A DNA stretch of 64,000 nucleotides. Origin: Dentipellis sp. KUC8613. Its lineage: Eukaryota > Basidiomycota > Agaricomycetes > Russulales > Hericiaceae. Position numbers and translations under genes: made by a program. The DNA lies in NCBI GenBank assembly GCA_002286715.1, contig NSJX01000007.1:602499-666498 (forward strand). The letters run 5' to 3'. The notes below the pieces were generated by a model. The model saw only the letters and a program-made list of their open reading frames with translations, ran no database searches and was not told the DNA's origin. Of this stretch, positions 45,660 to 58,427 are shown one piece after another; position 1 is the stretch's first letter, and the number at the start of each line of letters is the position of its first letter.

Positions 45660-46379
45660 TCACCCTAGCATGCCTCGCCCGCCCCACCCTTGTCGAGGCG
45701 TGAAGTGCAGTGTCATGTGTTCCTCCGCACGCCTGACCACGACTCTGACAACCTTCTACAAGACCACAGGGTCCTTATTAGCTTCGAATGAGATTCAAGG
45801 CGGAGAGGGCTTACATTTTCATTCGCGGCCACAAGCTCAGCTAGAGGCTGCAGCGAGGTTCCACTGAACGAGCTCTTGACAAGCGTCCCAAACTTCACGA
45901 CCAGATCCTCGCGAAGCAATCCCTATATGATTGGATCGTAGTGAGCTACTGTCAAGCAACTGCGAAGAAGATGGGATACATACGGCGTCTGCAGCTGGAC
46001 TACCCGGCGCAATTGCGTTCACTCTCGCGAATGGTGATAGTTCCACAGGCGGACTACTCGAAGTTCCTGCAGTCGGCTCGTCTGCTTTTAGCTGTGAAGG
46101 ATCGTACACCTGCTGCAGAGCCTGCCCGATCTCCTCCATAACGGCTGAGAGATCGTTCCGCAGCTCGATGACCCGCACACGCGCGTGTCGAACTGCCCAG
46201 ACATCAATATCTGCGCGAGGGAATCCGTCTCTGTCAACGAGGGGTTCTTGTGTATTTGTCCCATTCGCGCGTAGGATGTCCAGTTGTTCCCGAATTTGGG
46301 CCTCGATGGCGTCCTTCTGCGCCATGAGAGTGCGCGCGCGCTCCGCAGGGCTTGAAGGTGAGGGTAGAATGTATCCCAT
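45660..46379 (-). CDS. NAS2: 26S proteasome assembly chaperone Nas2 (PSMD9)
   Basis: Nas2/p27 is a cytosolic chaperone that binds the Rpt5 C-terminus during assembly of the proteasome base. The start at 46379 gives MGYILPSPSSPAERARTLMA. The N-terminal helical hairpin follows: AQKDAIEAQIREQLDILRAN, then the hallmark LVDRDGFPRADIDVWAVRHA and RVIELRNDLSAVMEEI. A Ser/Pro linker leads to a PDZ domain reading PFARVNAIAPGSPAADA, GLLREDLVVKFGTLVKSSFS and LAELVAANEN. The last exon gives KVVRVVVRRAEEHMTLHFTP and RQGWGGRGMLG with TGA at 45660-45662. Introns lie at about 45915-45970 and 45762-45812. The longer open frame upstream (to 46475) lacks family similarity. It appears complete and ordinary. Confidence 0.93.
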
Positions 46380-46714
46380 GGCAAAATTTGGAGTCAATGT
46401 GAGTATACGATGGTTCAGTAGCTTGGAGAATCGTATATGAAGAGATAGCCGCGTAAGCCACAGGATGACGCACACGCGTCTTGCAAGGCGGTTGTTTGTC
46501 CTTGTTAGGATCCAAAGCTATTGGCTTCTTGACTCATCTCATCTTGATCATCCCACCACCATCAGTCGTGACACCTCCTTTCAAGTTGCTCGAAGGTTCA
46601 TCTAGCTTCGTCGATCAAGTCTGTACTATTTCTACACATAATACACATGCTCTCTTTGCGATGTCAATACTTCGTGTTTTGCTCTTTTCCTGTACTTTCG
46701 AGGCCCACTACTGT

Positions 46715-47842
<1,128 letters not shown>

Positions 47843-49230
47843 GGTGGATCGGAGCAGGGGTAAGGTGGAGCTTGGGCCCCTCTGTTCTCTTTCCAAGGCT
47901 TTTATATCCTCGGCCTGCGAAAACCAATCTAGAACTGAACATGAACTAGGCCGGGTTCGCCCCAAGGGTACGTCGGTATGATGCAAGGTCCCCAGATGAT
48001 GTTCAAGCCGTGAGAGCGGGCCTTCCCTGCCGACTGCATTTCGGGAGGCCGCTTCCATCTAGAGCTTCCGGAAGCCCAAGCCAATGTTCCTCGGTGGAGG
48101 CCAACGGATCATTTTGCAATATCTTCGCCCTAGACGTAGGCCTCCATTATCAGATTGAGGGCGCAGGCAGCGCCAAGTGTGATGTATTCAAATCGCGGAT
48201 GGGCATTCACCTTCGAGAAACAAACGAGTCATGGTTCAGTAAGAAACGGCGTGATCGGCTGGCAAAAGAGGGTCCACATTTACGCCGCAGCCCGCCGCAG
48301 TGCTATTGCGATTGGTGGAGGGCCAAGGATCATGATAAGGCGTGGCAACCGAAGGGACCCGGACGTTTTATGGGGGTTGGCACAATTAGCGAAGCAGATC
48401 CGCATCCAATCGTGTATCAGAGTATATACAGCTCATTGCTTAGAAGACAAGCGCTACAGATCAATAATCAGCCCTTAAGGAGAATTAAGATCTTCAGACG
48501 CACAGTACCAGATACTTGTGGACCCCTGCCATAGACGTAGCCTCGCGAATACCACAAACCTTGGGTAAGAAAGTAAGAAGTAGTTCTCCGCGAAGCGAAA
48601 TGACCCTTCTCCGATTAACTCCTAACCCAAAACTAATTTAGACGTTCCGGGCCTCGAGAAATCCCCGCACCCCCTTGGCAGCATAGCCATGCTCGGATCT
48701 GCACGGCCGCGGCAACGACTGCTCGATAGTCAGTCATAACGCGTTCGGATCTCTGCTATCGGTCAATCAAGTATATGTGCCAGAGCGAAGGGGGGTGAAA
48801 AAAGCGATCGGAACGGAAGTATATATCGTCATATATGCGTGACTTTCAAGCACGTCATACAGGAACAAGGTTGCCTTACCACTTCACCTTTCCGAATGCA
48901 GAGCAAGTGCAGAGGATGGCTTTCGCTTCCGAGAAATGTCTGTTTCGTACCCGCCACATTTAGTGTACTAAGGGAATAGTCCATGTGTATCCTGCTATCG
49001 AAAGTCGGTCAGTGGAAGTTCACGAGACAAGTTTACACAGTGGATCAGTGGATCGTTCGTGAAGCACGAAGCGAGATTGAAAAAGCCGGACATATATCAA
49101 ACCACTTTCCAAAGCCGCAAGCCTGCCGAAACAGGCCCGCGGCTTTCAAAGGGTCATCTGGCCCCGGCAGATGTCATCATGAAGGCATGACCGGATCACG
49201 GCTCACCTAAATAAATATATGCTTCCAAGA
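47843..49230. other. Gap of 1.4 kb upstream of THI4
   Basis: The left end is the THI4 promoter and the right end the 3' flank of the palmitoyltransferase gene. A plus frame at 48010-48534 has no recognisable domain. I see no thiamine-responsive motif that I could name with confidence and no mobile-element ends. Confidence 0.4.
47900..47907 (-). promoter_or_regulatory. THI4: TATA-like box upstream of THI4
   Basis: On the minus strand the sequence reads ATATAAAA, about 60 bp before the THI4 start codon. A TATA box fits the strong regulated expression typical of this gene. The position is plausible but start-site data would be needed to confirm it. Confidence 0.5.
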
Positions 49231-50724
49231 TCAGTCGTCCTCCTCTTCATCCGTGAGCTCCTCCCCTTGTCGCACTCCATGATGTCGGTCATGGCCCGGG
49301 CGTCTAGCCCATGAACGGCCATCGGTATATGGCTGTATCCTGAGGGGCAGTACAAGCGTAGTCCACGAGCTGGAAACCGCCGTTAACAAGTTGCGGTGAG
49401 AGAACTACAGGCTAACTCACTATCCCTCAGGGCCGATATTGAAAAACAGTTTCAAATTCTTCCATTTGCTAGGGGAAAACATTGAGCTGACATAGCATCG
49501 TATGACATGGAACATACCCAAGATCATAAGAATTGACAAACGTCTAGTAAAGTACGACATTGAATATCTATGTCGCATCTGAGCCGGGGGATGTACGCAC
49601 CTCTCCTCTTGTTTTAGCTACCTTCCGGTAGTGCTCATGATCATGATTCTCGACTGACGTCTCTCCCTGGGCTACACTCCAGAGGTGCCAAGCGAGCATT
49701 GTCCCTACAGCCAGACACATGACCACCGAAAGCATATACATTACCATGTATAGAACTGCAGGAACGTGGTATGCCCACTCAGACTGCACGAATGTCAGCA
49801 AGCCGTTCGCTGAAAAGGTCAGGAGTACGCACGTCAAGTCTGAGGCCCAGAGCGTCGATGAGGTACGGCCATCCTAACACCGAATACCAAAAGGATCCAA
49901 TCACAAGATAGGCCCTAGATTATCAGCGTCATAGGTTCAGGTTGATGAACTGAAGAGGTCGCAGGCTAGAACTCACATAAATAGCACAAAATGACGTTCG
50001 TTGTACAAACCGACGCATTGATTCACCCCTGATCAGGTTTAGTTCAAGGACTGTTCAAAGAGTGGCAGAACGTACACTACAGGGATATGTGAACATCTTC
50101 CGTGACAGAATAAAGAAATGAACGTACTGGACAATGATGGTCGTACTTCAGTACGCATTTGTTGCATATTCGACAATGGTGGGCCCTCTGAATGGCAACG
50201 AGAAAGAAACGACAGACTCAGAGCCCGCTTGGAACCACTCAAGGCGTGAACTCACCTCGGGTTTGGTCTGCCCACATTTGCTGCACTTCACCGCCGACGC
50301 TTTAGTCACATGCAGCTCAGGCGACCAGCGTACGCCCGTCAGATGTCGCTGTGATCTAGGATCACGTTTCGCGGCCCACAGGATCCCAGAACCCGGTTGT
50401 GGGGGCGGTTCATCGACGAAGCCAGGGGATGTCGTGCAAACAAGATAGTAGTGTGTGGCCAAGTTGACAATGATGAGAAGGCATGGCGGCACGGTCAGCC
50501 AGGGCCAAGGCAGATTGAATATGACGACGTCCACTGGAAGAGTAGAGTGTGAGGCGCAGTGTGCAGATGAGAGCGAATGAAGAACACGAACGGCAACAAA
50601 CGATGGCGGCTCCAATGAGGATGATGGCAAGACCGACAAAGTATGGACCCGCAGCGCCCGTGACGCGGTCGCCAAAACGTTCAAGACGTTTGAAACAGCG
50701 GAATACGCATTGTGGTAAGGACAT
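49231..50724 (-). CDS. DHHC palmitoyltransferase (Pfa3/Pfa4-like)
   Basis: Multi-pass membrane S-acyltransferase that attaches palmitate to cysteines of target proteins. The start at 50724 gives MSLPQCVFRCFKRLERFGDR and the first helix GPYFVGLAIILIGAAIV. A second helix is LTVPPCLLIIVNLATHYYLV. The cysteine-rich domain reads VKCSKCGQTKPE, RAHHCRICNKCVLKYDHHCP (about 50210-50130) and INQCVGLYNERHFVLFM. After it come the third and fourth helices (YLVIGSFWYSVLGWPYLI; YHVPAVLYMVMYMLSVVMCL), then ETSVENHDHEHYRKVAK, FVNSYDLG and KWKNLKLFFNIGPEG. The last exon gives TLVLPLRIQPYTDGRSWARR and ends GEELTDEEEDD with TGA at 49231-49233. All zinc-binding cysteines and the DHHC tetrad are intact. The vacuolar-type Pfa3 is favoured by the C-terminal NxYDLGxxxNLxLFFNIGP block. 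Splices in the middle are approximate. Confidence 0.88.
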
Positions 50725-51110
50725 GGGGAGGACAGAGCTCCCTGAGAGATCCGAGCGCTAGCCCGCTCGTAATAACGCGGGTGCGGGGCAGAGTCAAGAA
50801 GAGGCGCAATGCTCAGCGCTCGTCTCATCGTCCCGTACAGCCTCTCATTTTCGAAACGACGCGCGAGCTTGTTGTCTGCATGCGCGCCCAATCGCGCCCA
50901 ATACTGATCAATCACTGTACGTGCACGAGTCCTTTGGAATGTAGGGTCTCAGGGAGCGAGAGAGGCTAGAGAGGATCGGCCGACGCGGCTACTCAAGCGC
51001 ACATAGTACTTCTACTTGACTCGTCCGAGGCTTGCCCTTCCCCACTCTCAACTCCTGCGCAGCCGCAGCTTTATCCTCTGAACAGCCTAACAGCCCAAGA
51101 CTAGCCTAAG
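50725..51110. promoter_or_regulatory. Shared promoter region between palmitoyltransferase and chorismate mutase
   Basis: 386 bp separates the two divergent ATGs. The part nearest 51111 is pyrimidine-rich, typical of fungal start sites. No specific factor site is claimed. Confidence 0.4.
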
Positions 51111-52232
51111 ATGCAGGCCAACTACATGATCTCGGATGACCCTCTCTCTCTCGACAGAATCAGATCCATTCTCACCCGTCTCGAGGACACTATCATCTTC
51201 TCGCTCATAGAGCGCGCACAGTTCGCGCACAACCCCAAAATATACGAGCGCGGCGCGTTTCAGGAGCTGCGTGAGGTCGAATTCAGCGGCAGCTGGCTTG
51301 AGTGGTTCTTGAAGGAGATAGAGACATTCCATGGTCAGTCCGTCTCCCTTATACTCGTTCCGGGAGCTTTAGGCCAACGTACCGTATCCATTCAGCAAAG
51401 GCGCGGCGGTACACCAGGTGAGCAGCAGTTATATTGCCTGCGCCCTGTCCGCGACCCTGAGCTCAGTCAATCACAAGCCCGGACGAGTACCCGTTCTCCT
51501 CAGATCTCCCACAGCCCGTGCTGCCGCCACTCAAATACCCGACTATCCTCTACCCAAACACAGTCAACGTGAACGCGTCCATCCAGTCTTTCTACACCCG
51601 CCATATCGTCTCGCGGATTACCCGCCCAGCGACACTGCTGCTCGCAGCAACAAAACGCGCGAGAGGCATCACGGGGGACGCGGAGTTCGAGGACGATGGG
51701 AATTACGGAAGCTCCGCAACCATAGACGTCGAGATCTTGCAGGCGATCAGCAAGCGCGTGCATTACGGTGCGTGTATTCGCCATCGCCTCCAATCCACCA
51801 TACTGACTGCATCTGTATGCACAGGCAAATTCGTCTCGGAATCGAAGTTCAGAGACGACCCCGCCGTGTTCATCCCCCACATCAAGTCCACCAACCGAGA
51901 AGCCCTCGCCGCGCTGATCACCAAGCCCGAAGTCGAGCGCAGGTTGCTGCAGCGGCTGCGCAAGAAAGCGAGCCTCTATGCACAGGACGTAGGGCCGGAC
52001 GGCGAGCCGCTCACGGGTGCCTCTATCAAAATCGAGGTTGACGGCGTCGTGGACTTGTACGAGAGCTACATCATCCCGTTGACCAAGGAGGTTGAGGTGC
52101 GTACCTACCCTTGAGAACGCCGGCATGCCTAATGCCATCGTCGTATAGGTGGAGTACCTTCTGCAAAGGCTAAACGGGCTGTCCGAGGAAGAGATAGCTA
52201 CTTTGTCGAAGCAGACCAAGAAAGCTCCATAA
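51111..52232 (+). CDS. ARO7: Chorismate mutase (AroQ-type, ARO7)
   Basis: Converts chorismate to prephenate, the branch point toward phenylalanine and tyrosine, in the cytosol. The start at 51111 gives [20 protein letters not shown] and [20 protein letters not shown], the N-terminal helix with the catalytic arginine region of yeast Aro7. After introns come [65 protein letters not shown] and [20 protein letters not shown]. The final exons give [20 protein letters not shown] and [20 protein letters not shown], ending KQTKKAP with TAA at 52230-52232. One exon of only about 30 nt (51394-51418) encodes the RRYTS segment. The length (about 260 residues) and both regulatory-site elements resemble the tryptophan-activated fungal enzyme. 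Confidence 0.94.
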
Positions 52233-52680
52233 CTTACCGTCTGGTCTGCTCCCTATTTCACTGTCTGCCTGAGGAGAAAACATCTCGGCCAATTTGGCAT
52301 CAGGATTTCAGGAGGGAACTTAATCAATTCTTACAGATAAGGATAGGGATAGATCGACGAAGCGAAGCGAAAGTGATATGCATAGATTGTAAGCAAGCGC
52401 GACACGAAAACCAAGCTAAAGTGACAGTATCAGACACAACACGAACAGCCGGACAAAAATAAATCTTGCAGAGCTCCACTCCTTCCTATTCCTATGAATG
52501 TTTGTCGTGGCCGGATGCACGGTATATGATGAAGCAAGAATGAGATCAAAACGGGAGTTAGTGACACGGAACGGTGGCTGGTGAACCAAGACCGGCGCAG
52601 CGATGATATATGTGGTGTGAGAAGGGATATAAGGGGTATCGCAGAAGGCACCACGGCACGGGTGAAGGCAGGGAACGAGA
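52233..52680. other. Intergenic, between convergent genes
   Basis: About 450 bp holding the 3' ends of chorismate mutase and the septin-like gene. No gene or repeat is recognised. Confidence 0.45.
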
Positions 52681-54873
52681 TTATAGCCCGAGATCTAGGA
52701 CGTCAGATTGTCAGGCATTGACAAAATTAGCGTCAGGGTGTTGATGATGGTGGGGCGAGAACAAACGTACCTTCTAACAAACGCTTAGTGCCTTTCTCGC
52801 CAATGTTCTGGGTTGCACGGCGGGCCAGAAGCTTTTCAGTCCGGTACTTCTCGTACAGGACCTCCTTTGTATGGGTTTTCAGGACCTGGAATTCGGGGCA
52901 TCAGATGTACGCATGCCACGAAGTTGGAACATAGCACCCACCTTCATGTGCGTGGACAGAACGGCTGTACGCAATGCGGGGAAATCACAATGATTCGGGT
53001 CCAGCACGTCAATTGTGCCCCAGCGGAATTTCCTGGTGAACACGCCCTTGAGATCCTCAGGCGGCTTCTCGAGGTACGGAAGATTGCGCAGCGAATGATT
53101 CGACTGCGACGTCGGCGACCCAATCATTGACTCTACAGTCGACGCAGCATGCCCGTCTTCAGATGGCGCGACAACACTTGGACTCGCATTCGAAGCGTCC
53201 GCCGAAGGAGGCTCGGCCGCGCCCCGTCGCCGCAGATGCTCAGGGCCGACCACAGCGAACGGCAGCTCGTCGCTCAGGTCCATCTTCGCAACGACGTGCG
53301 CCGAGAAGCGTACATTTGCTATGCTCTCCCTGTCCGTAGGGTCGGGCGACACGGGCTCGCGGTCGTCGCGCGCCTCCGACGCGAGGCCCGAGCGCGATCG
53401 CGAGCGGGAGCGCGTCACGCTGGACTTGCGCCCGATCCGCAGCTTGATTATCGAGCGCGACTTGCGCTCCTTCGGCTCCTCCTCCTCGCCATCGTCGCTG
53501 TTGCCATCGGCGACACCGCTATCGTCAGCCTGTGCATCCTTCGCCACCTTCGGCTTCGCAGGCCCAAAGACACCGAAGTCCAGCCCAGCCTGCCGGAGCT
53601 CTCTGCGGATAGCCTCCTTCGCCGCGGCCAGCTTCTCGTCCGTCAGCGCGTCAGCGTGGCCGATCACCGGCAGGACGTTCGTGTGCTGGGACAGCCGCTG
53701 GATCACGCGCAGCTCCGCGGGAGACATGGTAAGCTTCTCTGGCGAAAACTCGTCGTCTGAGTCATCGTCGCTGTCGTCGGTCAATGACGGGGTGTCGGGA
53801 GGCCGATGCGATATTGTCGTTTCTGAACGCGTCTTGTTCGGCAAGGACGACGACTGGCGCCGCGCTGCGACGGTCATTATTGAGGACGGGTCGATGATGT
53901 AAATGCACCTATGGGGATAGCGGAATGGTTCAGGGTCGCGGGGGTACAGATCTCCTGTGCATATACTCACAGGTGCACGTGCTGGTCGCCTTTGCTTTGA
54001 CGAATGACTTTGGATTCCTGGACCGCGACGCGTCGTAAGAACCACAGGCGCAATAAAGACGCGACGCATATCAGACAGAACCGCGAATACGCACCTCGCT
54101 CATAGTGTCCGCATACTGCGTGTCCAGGTACTTGACGATCTGCGTGACCTGGCGCTCCAGCCTCAGCTCGCGGCCGTCCTGGAAGTCGAGCCCGGGGGTG
54201 TCGATGACCTGGAGCACGACGCGGTCGAAGCGCGACTCGCATATCTCAACGCGGGCCGTCTGGATCGCCTCGGTGCGCTTCGCGCCGCCGCGCATGAACC
54301 GGTCGACCGTGGCGCGCTGCTCCGCGGTCGCGGTCGGGGAGATATCCGCCGTGTCCAGCAGCAGGCGGAGCAGCGAAGTCTTGCCCGTGCGCTGGCCTCC
54401 CGCAACCTATGCTCTTTCATGAATTCTGCGAACGGGACGCGTGAGACACGGCGCGACGCGACACGCACCATCAGGTTGAACGCCGCGGGCACCCGCGACC
54501 GGCGCTGGCTCGGGCGGCTTGTTGGGTGCGAGGAGGTGGAGGTGCGCCAGTTGTCGAAGGCGGAGGGCGGGTGGGACATGTACAGCGAGGAGATGGTGCC
54601 TTCGTTCCCATTCGCGTTCGACGGCCTCCCTGGAGGGCCCCGAAACGGCATATGGAATGGGATGGAGCGGCCGGGGGAGGAGAAAGAAGTCCTGGTCGCA
54701 CCTTGCACGGGCCTGCCTGGCGGGGGCGTCTGGCGGATGGAGGACATGTCCACGAGGTCTTCTGGCCATGGTATGCCCTGCGCAGAGAGCTCGGGAAGGG
54801 AGGGCGAGGTGCGGATGGTCTTGCCCTCCTGGGCGTCGCCCTTCTTGGGCTTCTTCCGGAAACTGCGAAACAT
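52681..54873 (-). CDS. Atypical septin-like P-loop GTPase (paralogue A)
   Basis: The start at 54873 gives MFRSFRKKPKKGDAQEGK and a 140-residue Ser/Pro/Arg-rich N-tail. After an intron the P-loop reads VAGGQRTGKTSLLRLLLDTA. The switch II region is VLQVIDTPGLDFQDGREL, followed by ERQVTQIVKYLDTQYADTM. The next exons give GDQHVHLCIYIIDPSSIM and MSPAELRVIQRLSQHTNVLP, then VIGHADALTDEKLAAAKEAI. This matches septins, whose G4 reads VIxKAD; here His replaces the usual Lys. A long acidic/RS-rich insertion (EEEEPKERKSRS, RSRSRSRSG) splits the domain. The C-terminal septin unique element reads FRWGTIDVLDPNHCDFPALR, then TAVLSTHMKVLKTHTKEVLY and EKYRTEKLLARRATQN. The last small exon ends LEDLGL with TAA at 52681-52683. 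Septins form filaments at the cell cortex; whether this degenerate member polymerises is unknown. A paralogue lies directly upstream. Confidence 0.8.
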
Positions 54874-55437
54874 GGTGGCTTCTGCGCGAGCCTTGGGGGA
54901 AACGAGAGACCAGCAGTCGAGAGAAACGAGAGGAATGGAGAAAGAGAAAGGAATGAAGAGAAAGAAAGGCGAGCAACGCGTCGGACGTGGAATAATGAAG
55001 GATCGTCCCAAACTGAGCCTCTAGCTTCCTTCTCTGACGTAAGCGCAACGTGCTACTCTGTAGTTCAAGCAATTACTCCCGTCCGAGTCACTACCATGCT
55101 CTCCGTCCAAGAAACGACATATGCGCTGCATTGCGACAACGCCATCCATGCAGACACCCCGGCTCGCTCAACATTCACTACCGCGAACACGTGTAGATCG
55201 GAGAAAAACAGAAAACTAGCCGCTGGCAGACACGTAACTTACAATACAGTCCTAATAAAAAGGAAAAAGAAAGAAGGAATAGAGAAGTAACGACGAGACG
55301 AGACATACCCGTGGAGACCCAGTATAGACATAACGAAGAGACACCGTGTGCTGTGTGTAGAACAAAAGACCCGAAGATAAATGTAGGGTCTAAACCAAAC
55401 CGTCTAGTGGCACGCTGAAGAAAATAATCCAAGGCCT
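54874..55437. other. Intergenic region between the two septin-like genes
   Basis: Promoter of paralogue A and 3' flank of the fusion gene. The part at 54900-54980 is purine-rich on the plus strand (repeated GAGAAA/GAAAG). No gene is supported. Confidence 0.4.
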
Positions 55438-58427
55438 TCATGGTATACCAAAAACTGCAACGGAAGAACTCGCCGCAGTGCCCTCTACTCGAATCCGCTT
55501 CGACGGGTGGTTCTCCTCGTCACCCCGCTCGCGCTTGATGTCACGGTCTTCGGGGTACACATTGTAGCCCTCAGGTTCGTGATACTGGTTCGGCGGCTGG
55601 CTCGCCGAAGGGGCCGTCGACGACGACATCCCGGACCCTTGGTCAGAGGACGGCGCTGGAGCGGAAGCCTTCCGCCTCGATGCCCCGGCTGCCCCAGCGT
55701 CATTGACATAGCTGCAGGGAAGAGACCTCCGAGTGCAACTTGAGCAAGTAGGATGCGCCCCGTCGCACTTGGTCTTGCGCGCTGAGAAGATGGACAATAA
55801 GCACCTGCTCCGGCACGAATCTTTCCCGGTAAACACGTACCTCTGCAGAAGTTGCACGCAACCACCTTCGGACCGTAATTCGAAGACGACCGGTTGCCTT
55901 TCCCAGACACAGTCGATGCACGCTTTCGCTGCGTGCTCGGTTGCGTGGCGGAAGATGCCGCCGGGGCAGATGCGGGGACGGGCCCCGGTGCGGACGCAGG
56001 TTCCTCGTCGGCTGGTCTGATCGGGGGTAGCATGGGCGGGGCGCTCGCATTTAGGGGGGGCGCCGGTGGGAATGCGAGTGATGGGAGGGGGCGCTCTAGA
56101 CCGTCGACATGCATGGCACGCCGATCTGCACCTGCCGAATGCAGCTGTTCGACCGCGGATGGCGGCTGTGCCAGCGGTGGGAGAACGTGAAAGTCATCCC
56201 TGTCGCGTCTCTCCATGGCATTTCCGCCGAAAGACGACAACGTCGTGTCGCGGGAGGGTTTCTCGGGTGTCGGATTGAGGACGCGCGCGAGGGGTTTTGT
56301 GAGGATCTCTGGTGACTGTGAGGCCTCCATCTCGACCGACGGATCATCACCGCTCCCAGCATCACTATCACTCCCGAACTGGCGCCGCTGCCTTACGCCG
56401 CCGCGACGTTTTTGAGGTGCCATGTAATCGCACGCGTTGGATCGCTTGAGGCATTGATGACAGGCCGGCCGACCTCCATCGCACTTTAATTTCCGTGCTA
56501 ACCGTGGAAGTCAGTGGGATGCCAGAGAGAAAGCCCATCTTACTCACACCGACAGAAATTGCACGCGACCGTGATTTTCTTGGTGCGCTGCCTAGCGGAT
56601 TCTGTTTGGAGGATACAGTCAGCTCTATGTCCACATACGTACGCCCCTGAACACAACGCCGACAAACTCCACAGCGGCGAAATAGAACTGACTTGGATTG
56701 GATGCAAAGGGTTTGTTGGACTCGGGACCCGAATCCGACAAGGCAGGTATGGGCGGGAGCGGTTGGACAGTGGGGGCAGGTGCTTGGCGTGAGGGCGGTA
56801 TGTTCGCGTGGCGAGGCACAGGTGCGTGACTGGGAGCAGTCTCGATGGTGACAATAGGACGCGACGTGTTGGAGAGAGGCGGCAGTTGGGACGGCGCAGA
56901 GGATTGCTGAGTGTGTCCCTCTATTGGCGGGCGCGTCGCGAGTGTTTCCACCCTGTACCTATCGAGTAAATATTCCCGCGTATACTTCTGTAGGGTCTAC
57001 AGGCACACGACGGCGGGAAGATTCCAAACACGCTATTGGTGAGATAGATGATAAACGGAGCGAGTAGAACCAATCCTACCTGCATGTGGTGGAAGATGGC
57101 GTGGCGTAAAGGCAGAAAGTCACAGTGGTTATGGTCCAAAACGTCCAAGACACCCCATCTATAGCTACGAACGAATTTACCACGAACAAATTTGTGTGAA
57201 GGAATGTGGTAGTTTGAAATAGGCGAATGGTTAGGAGTATACTGAATGACAAGTTCATGGCGTGAAGGCGTGGCGCGAGTTACGCCGTCACTATGGGAGT
57301 AGATGTCAGGGGAGATGAGGGCAAATGGAAGACGAAGGAATGGGGTGACGGGTGAAGTGGGAGAGGAGGCACTCGAGGACGATGATGAACCATTTGTGAG
57401 GCCGGGGTAGACTTTGGAGTCGCCGTTGAGGTTCGAGCTCGCAATATCATACTGGTACTGGGAAGGCGTGTCGAGGTCGAAGATTCCGAAGCCGATACCG
57501 GCCTCGGCGAGATCGCGCCGGATGGCCATCTTGATGGCAGCCAAACGGTCGTTCGTGAGGGTGTCCGCGCGCGCAACGACAGGAAGTACGTTGACACGGG
57601 CAGAAAGGCGTCGTATGGCAGTTACATCTGCGGGCGGGAGAGTGGGGCGACAAAGGAGAGGGTTTGTGGTGACGGGAGGTTCTAGAATCACAGGTTCGGG
57701 GTCGGGTATGGAGACACTGTTTGTGCGGGTGCGGGGAAGGAGCGGTGCTGGAGGAGTAGGAACATGGGGCGGGACGATGTAGTCCGGGTCGAGAAAGTAT
57801 ATGCATCTGCAGGAAGAGTGAGTAGGATGCTAAAAACGGAGAATTCCGGACGGTGCTGGCAGGTGGAATGGATACATACAAATGTACATGATGGTCCCCC
57901 GTCTGTGCCTTGTAGTCCTAGAAGCGTGTCATCTAACGTTAACGGTCATAAATGAACTCCACGAAGCCATAGCCTACATCTTCGACGCTCTCCAGAAATT
58001 TAGAGTCGACGTGCCGCAGCATGTCGTCCATGATCCGCTCGGACGACGCCTGGTCACTGAAGTCCAAAGACGGTGTGTCCACGAGGGTAAGCATCACGGG
58101 CTGCTTGGGTGCACTGTCGAACGGGTCGACCTGGACGTCGATGGAGACGGTACGGATGTGGGCGGTATGGCCGGCGCATCCCTGGACGAACTTGGCAACC
58201 GAGGCGAGTTGGTCCTTGGACGCGAAGGGCGAGACGGTGCTGGTGTCGAGAAGGAGACGGAGAAAGGACGTCTTGCCGGTGCGTTGACCAGCGACCATGA
58301 GGGTGTAACCAGTGGGCTGAGCATCGGAACGGGGAGCAGTGGGGAGGGGCCTTGAGTAGGCGGGGGGTCGAGGATGGTCAGGGCGGTCGTCAGAGTCGCG
58401 CCGGGCCCGCTGGTCGATGGCGTCCAT
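55438..58427 (-). CDS. Septin-like GTPase fused to a regulator with two Zn(II)2Cys6 clusters
   Basis: Read as one spliced frame of roughly 880 residues. The start at 58427 gives MDAIDQRARRDSDDRPDH. The P-loop is LMVAGQRTGKTSFLRLLLDT, G3 is LTLVDTPSLDFSDQ (Ser instead of Gly), then GDHHVHLCIYFLDPDYIVPP, and the G4 region VNVLPVVARADTLTNDRLAA. The septin C-terminal element reads YRWGVLDVLDHNHCDFLPLR. Across an intron it continues TLQKYTREYLLDRYRVETLA. That exon runs without a stop or a Met into a Pro-rich linker and splices to RQRTKKITVACNFCR and SRKLKCDGGRPACHQC, then LKRSNACDYMAPQKRR: a complete zinc cluster. About 190 residues later a second cluster reads VVACNFCRARKTKCDG and AHPTCSSCTRRSLPCSY. 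The end is SSSVAVFGIP, stop at 55438-55440. Each cluster keeps six cysteines. Either a true fusion or an unrecognised internal promoter is possible; the sequence favours fusion. Confidence 0.72.

Noticed and set aside
47843..48100. TPP riboswitch in the THI4 leader
   Set aside because: The conserved CUGAGA and downstream TPP-site sequences could not be found on the minus strand.
55485..56423. Separate regulator starting at the Met before APQKRR (56423)
   Set aside because: That Met lies immediately after the sixth cysteine of the first zinc cluster, so starting there would discard a complete, spliced cluster.
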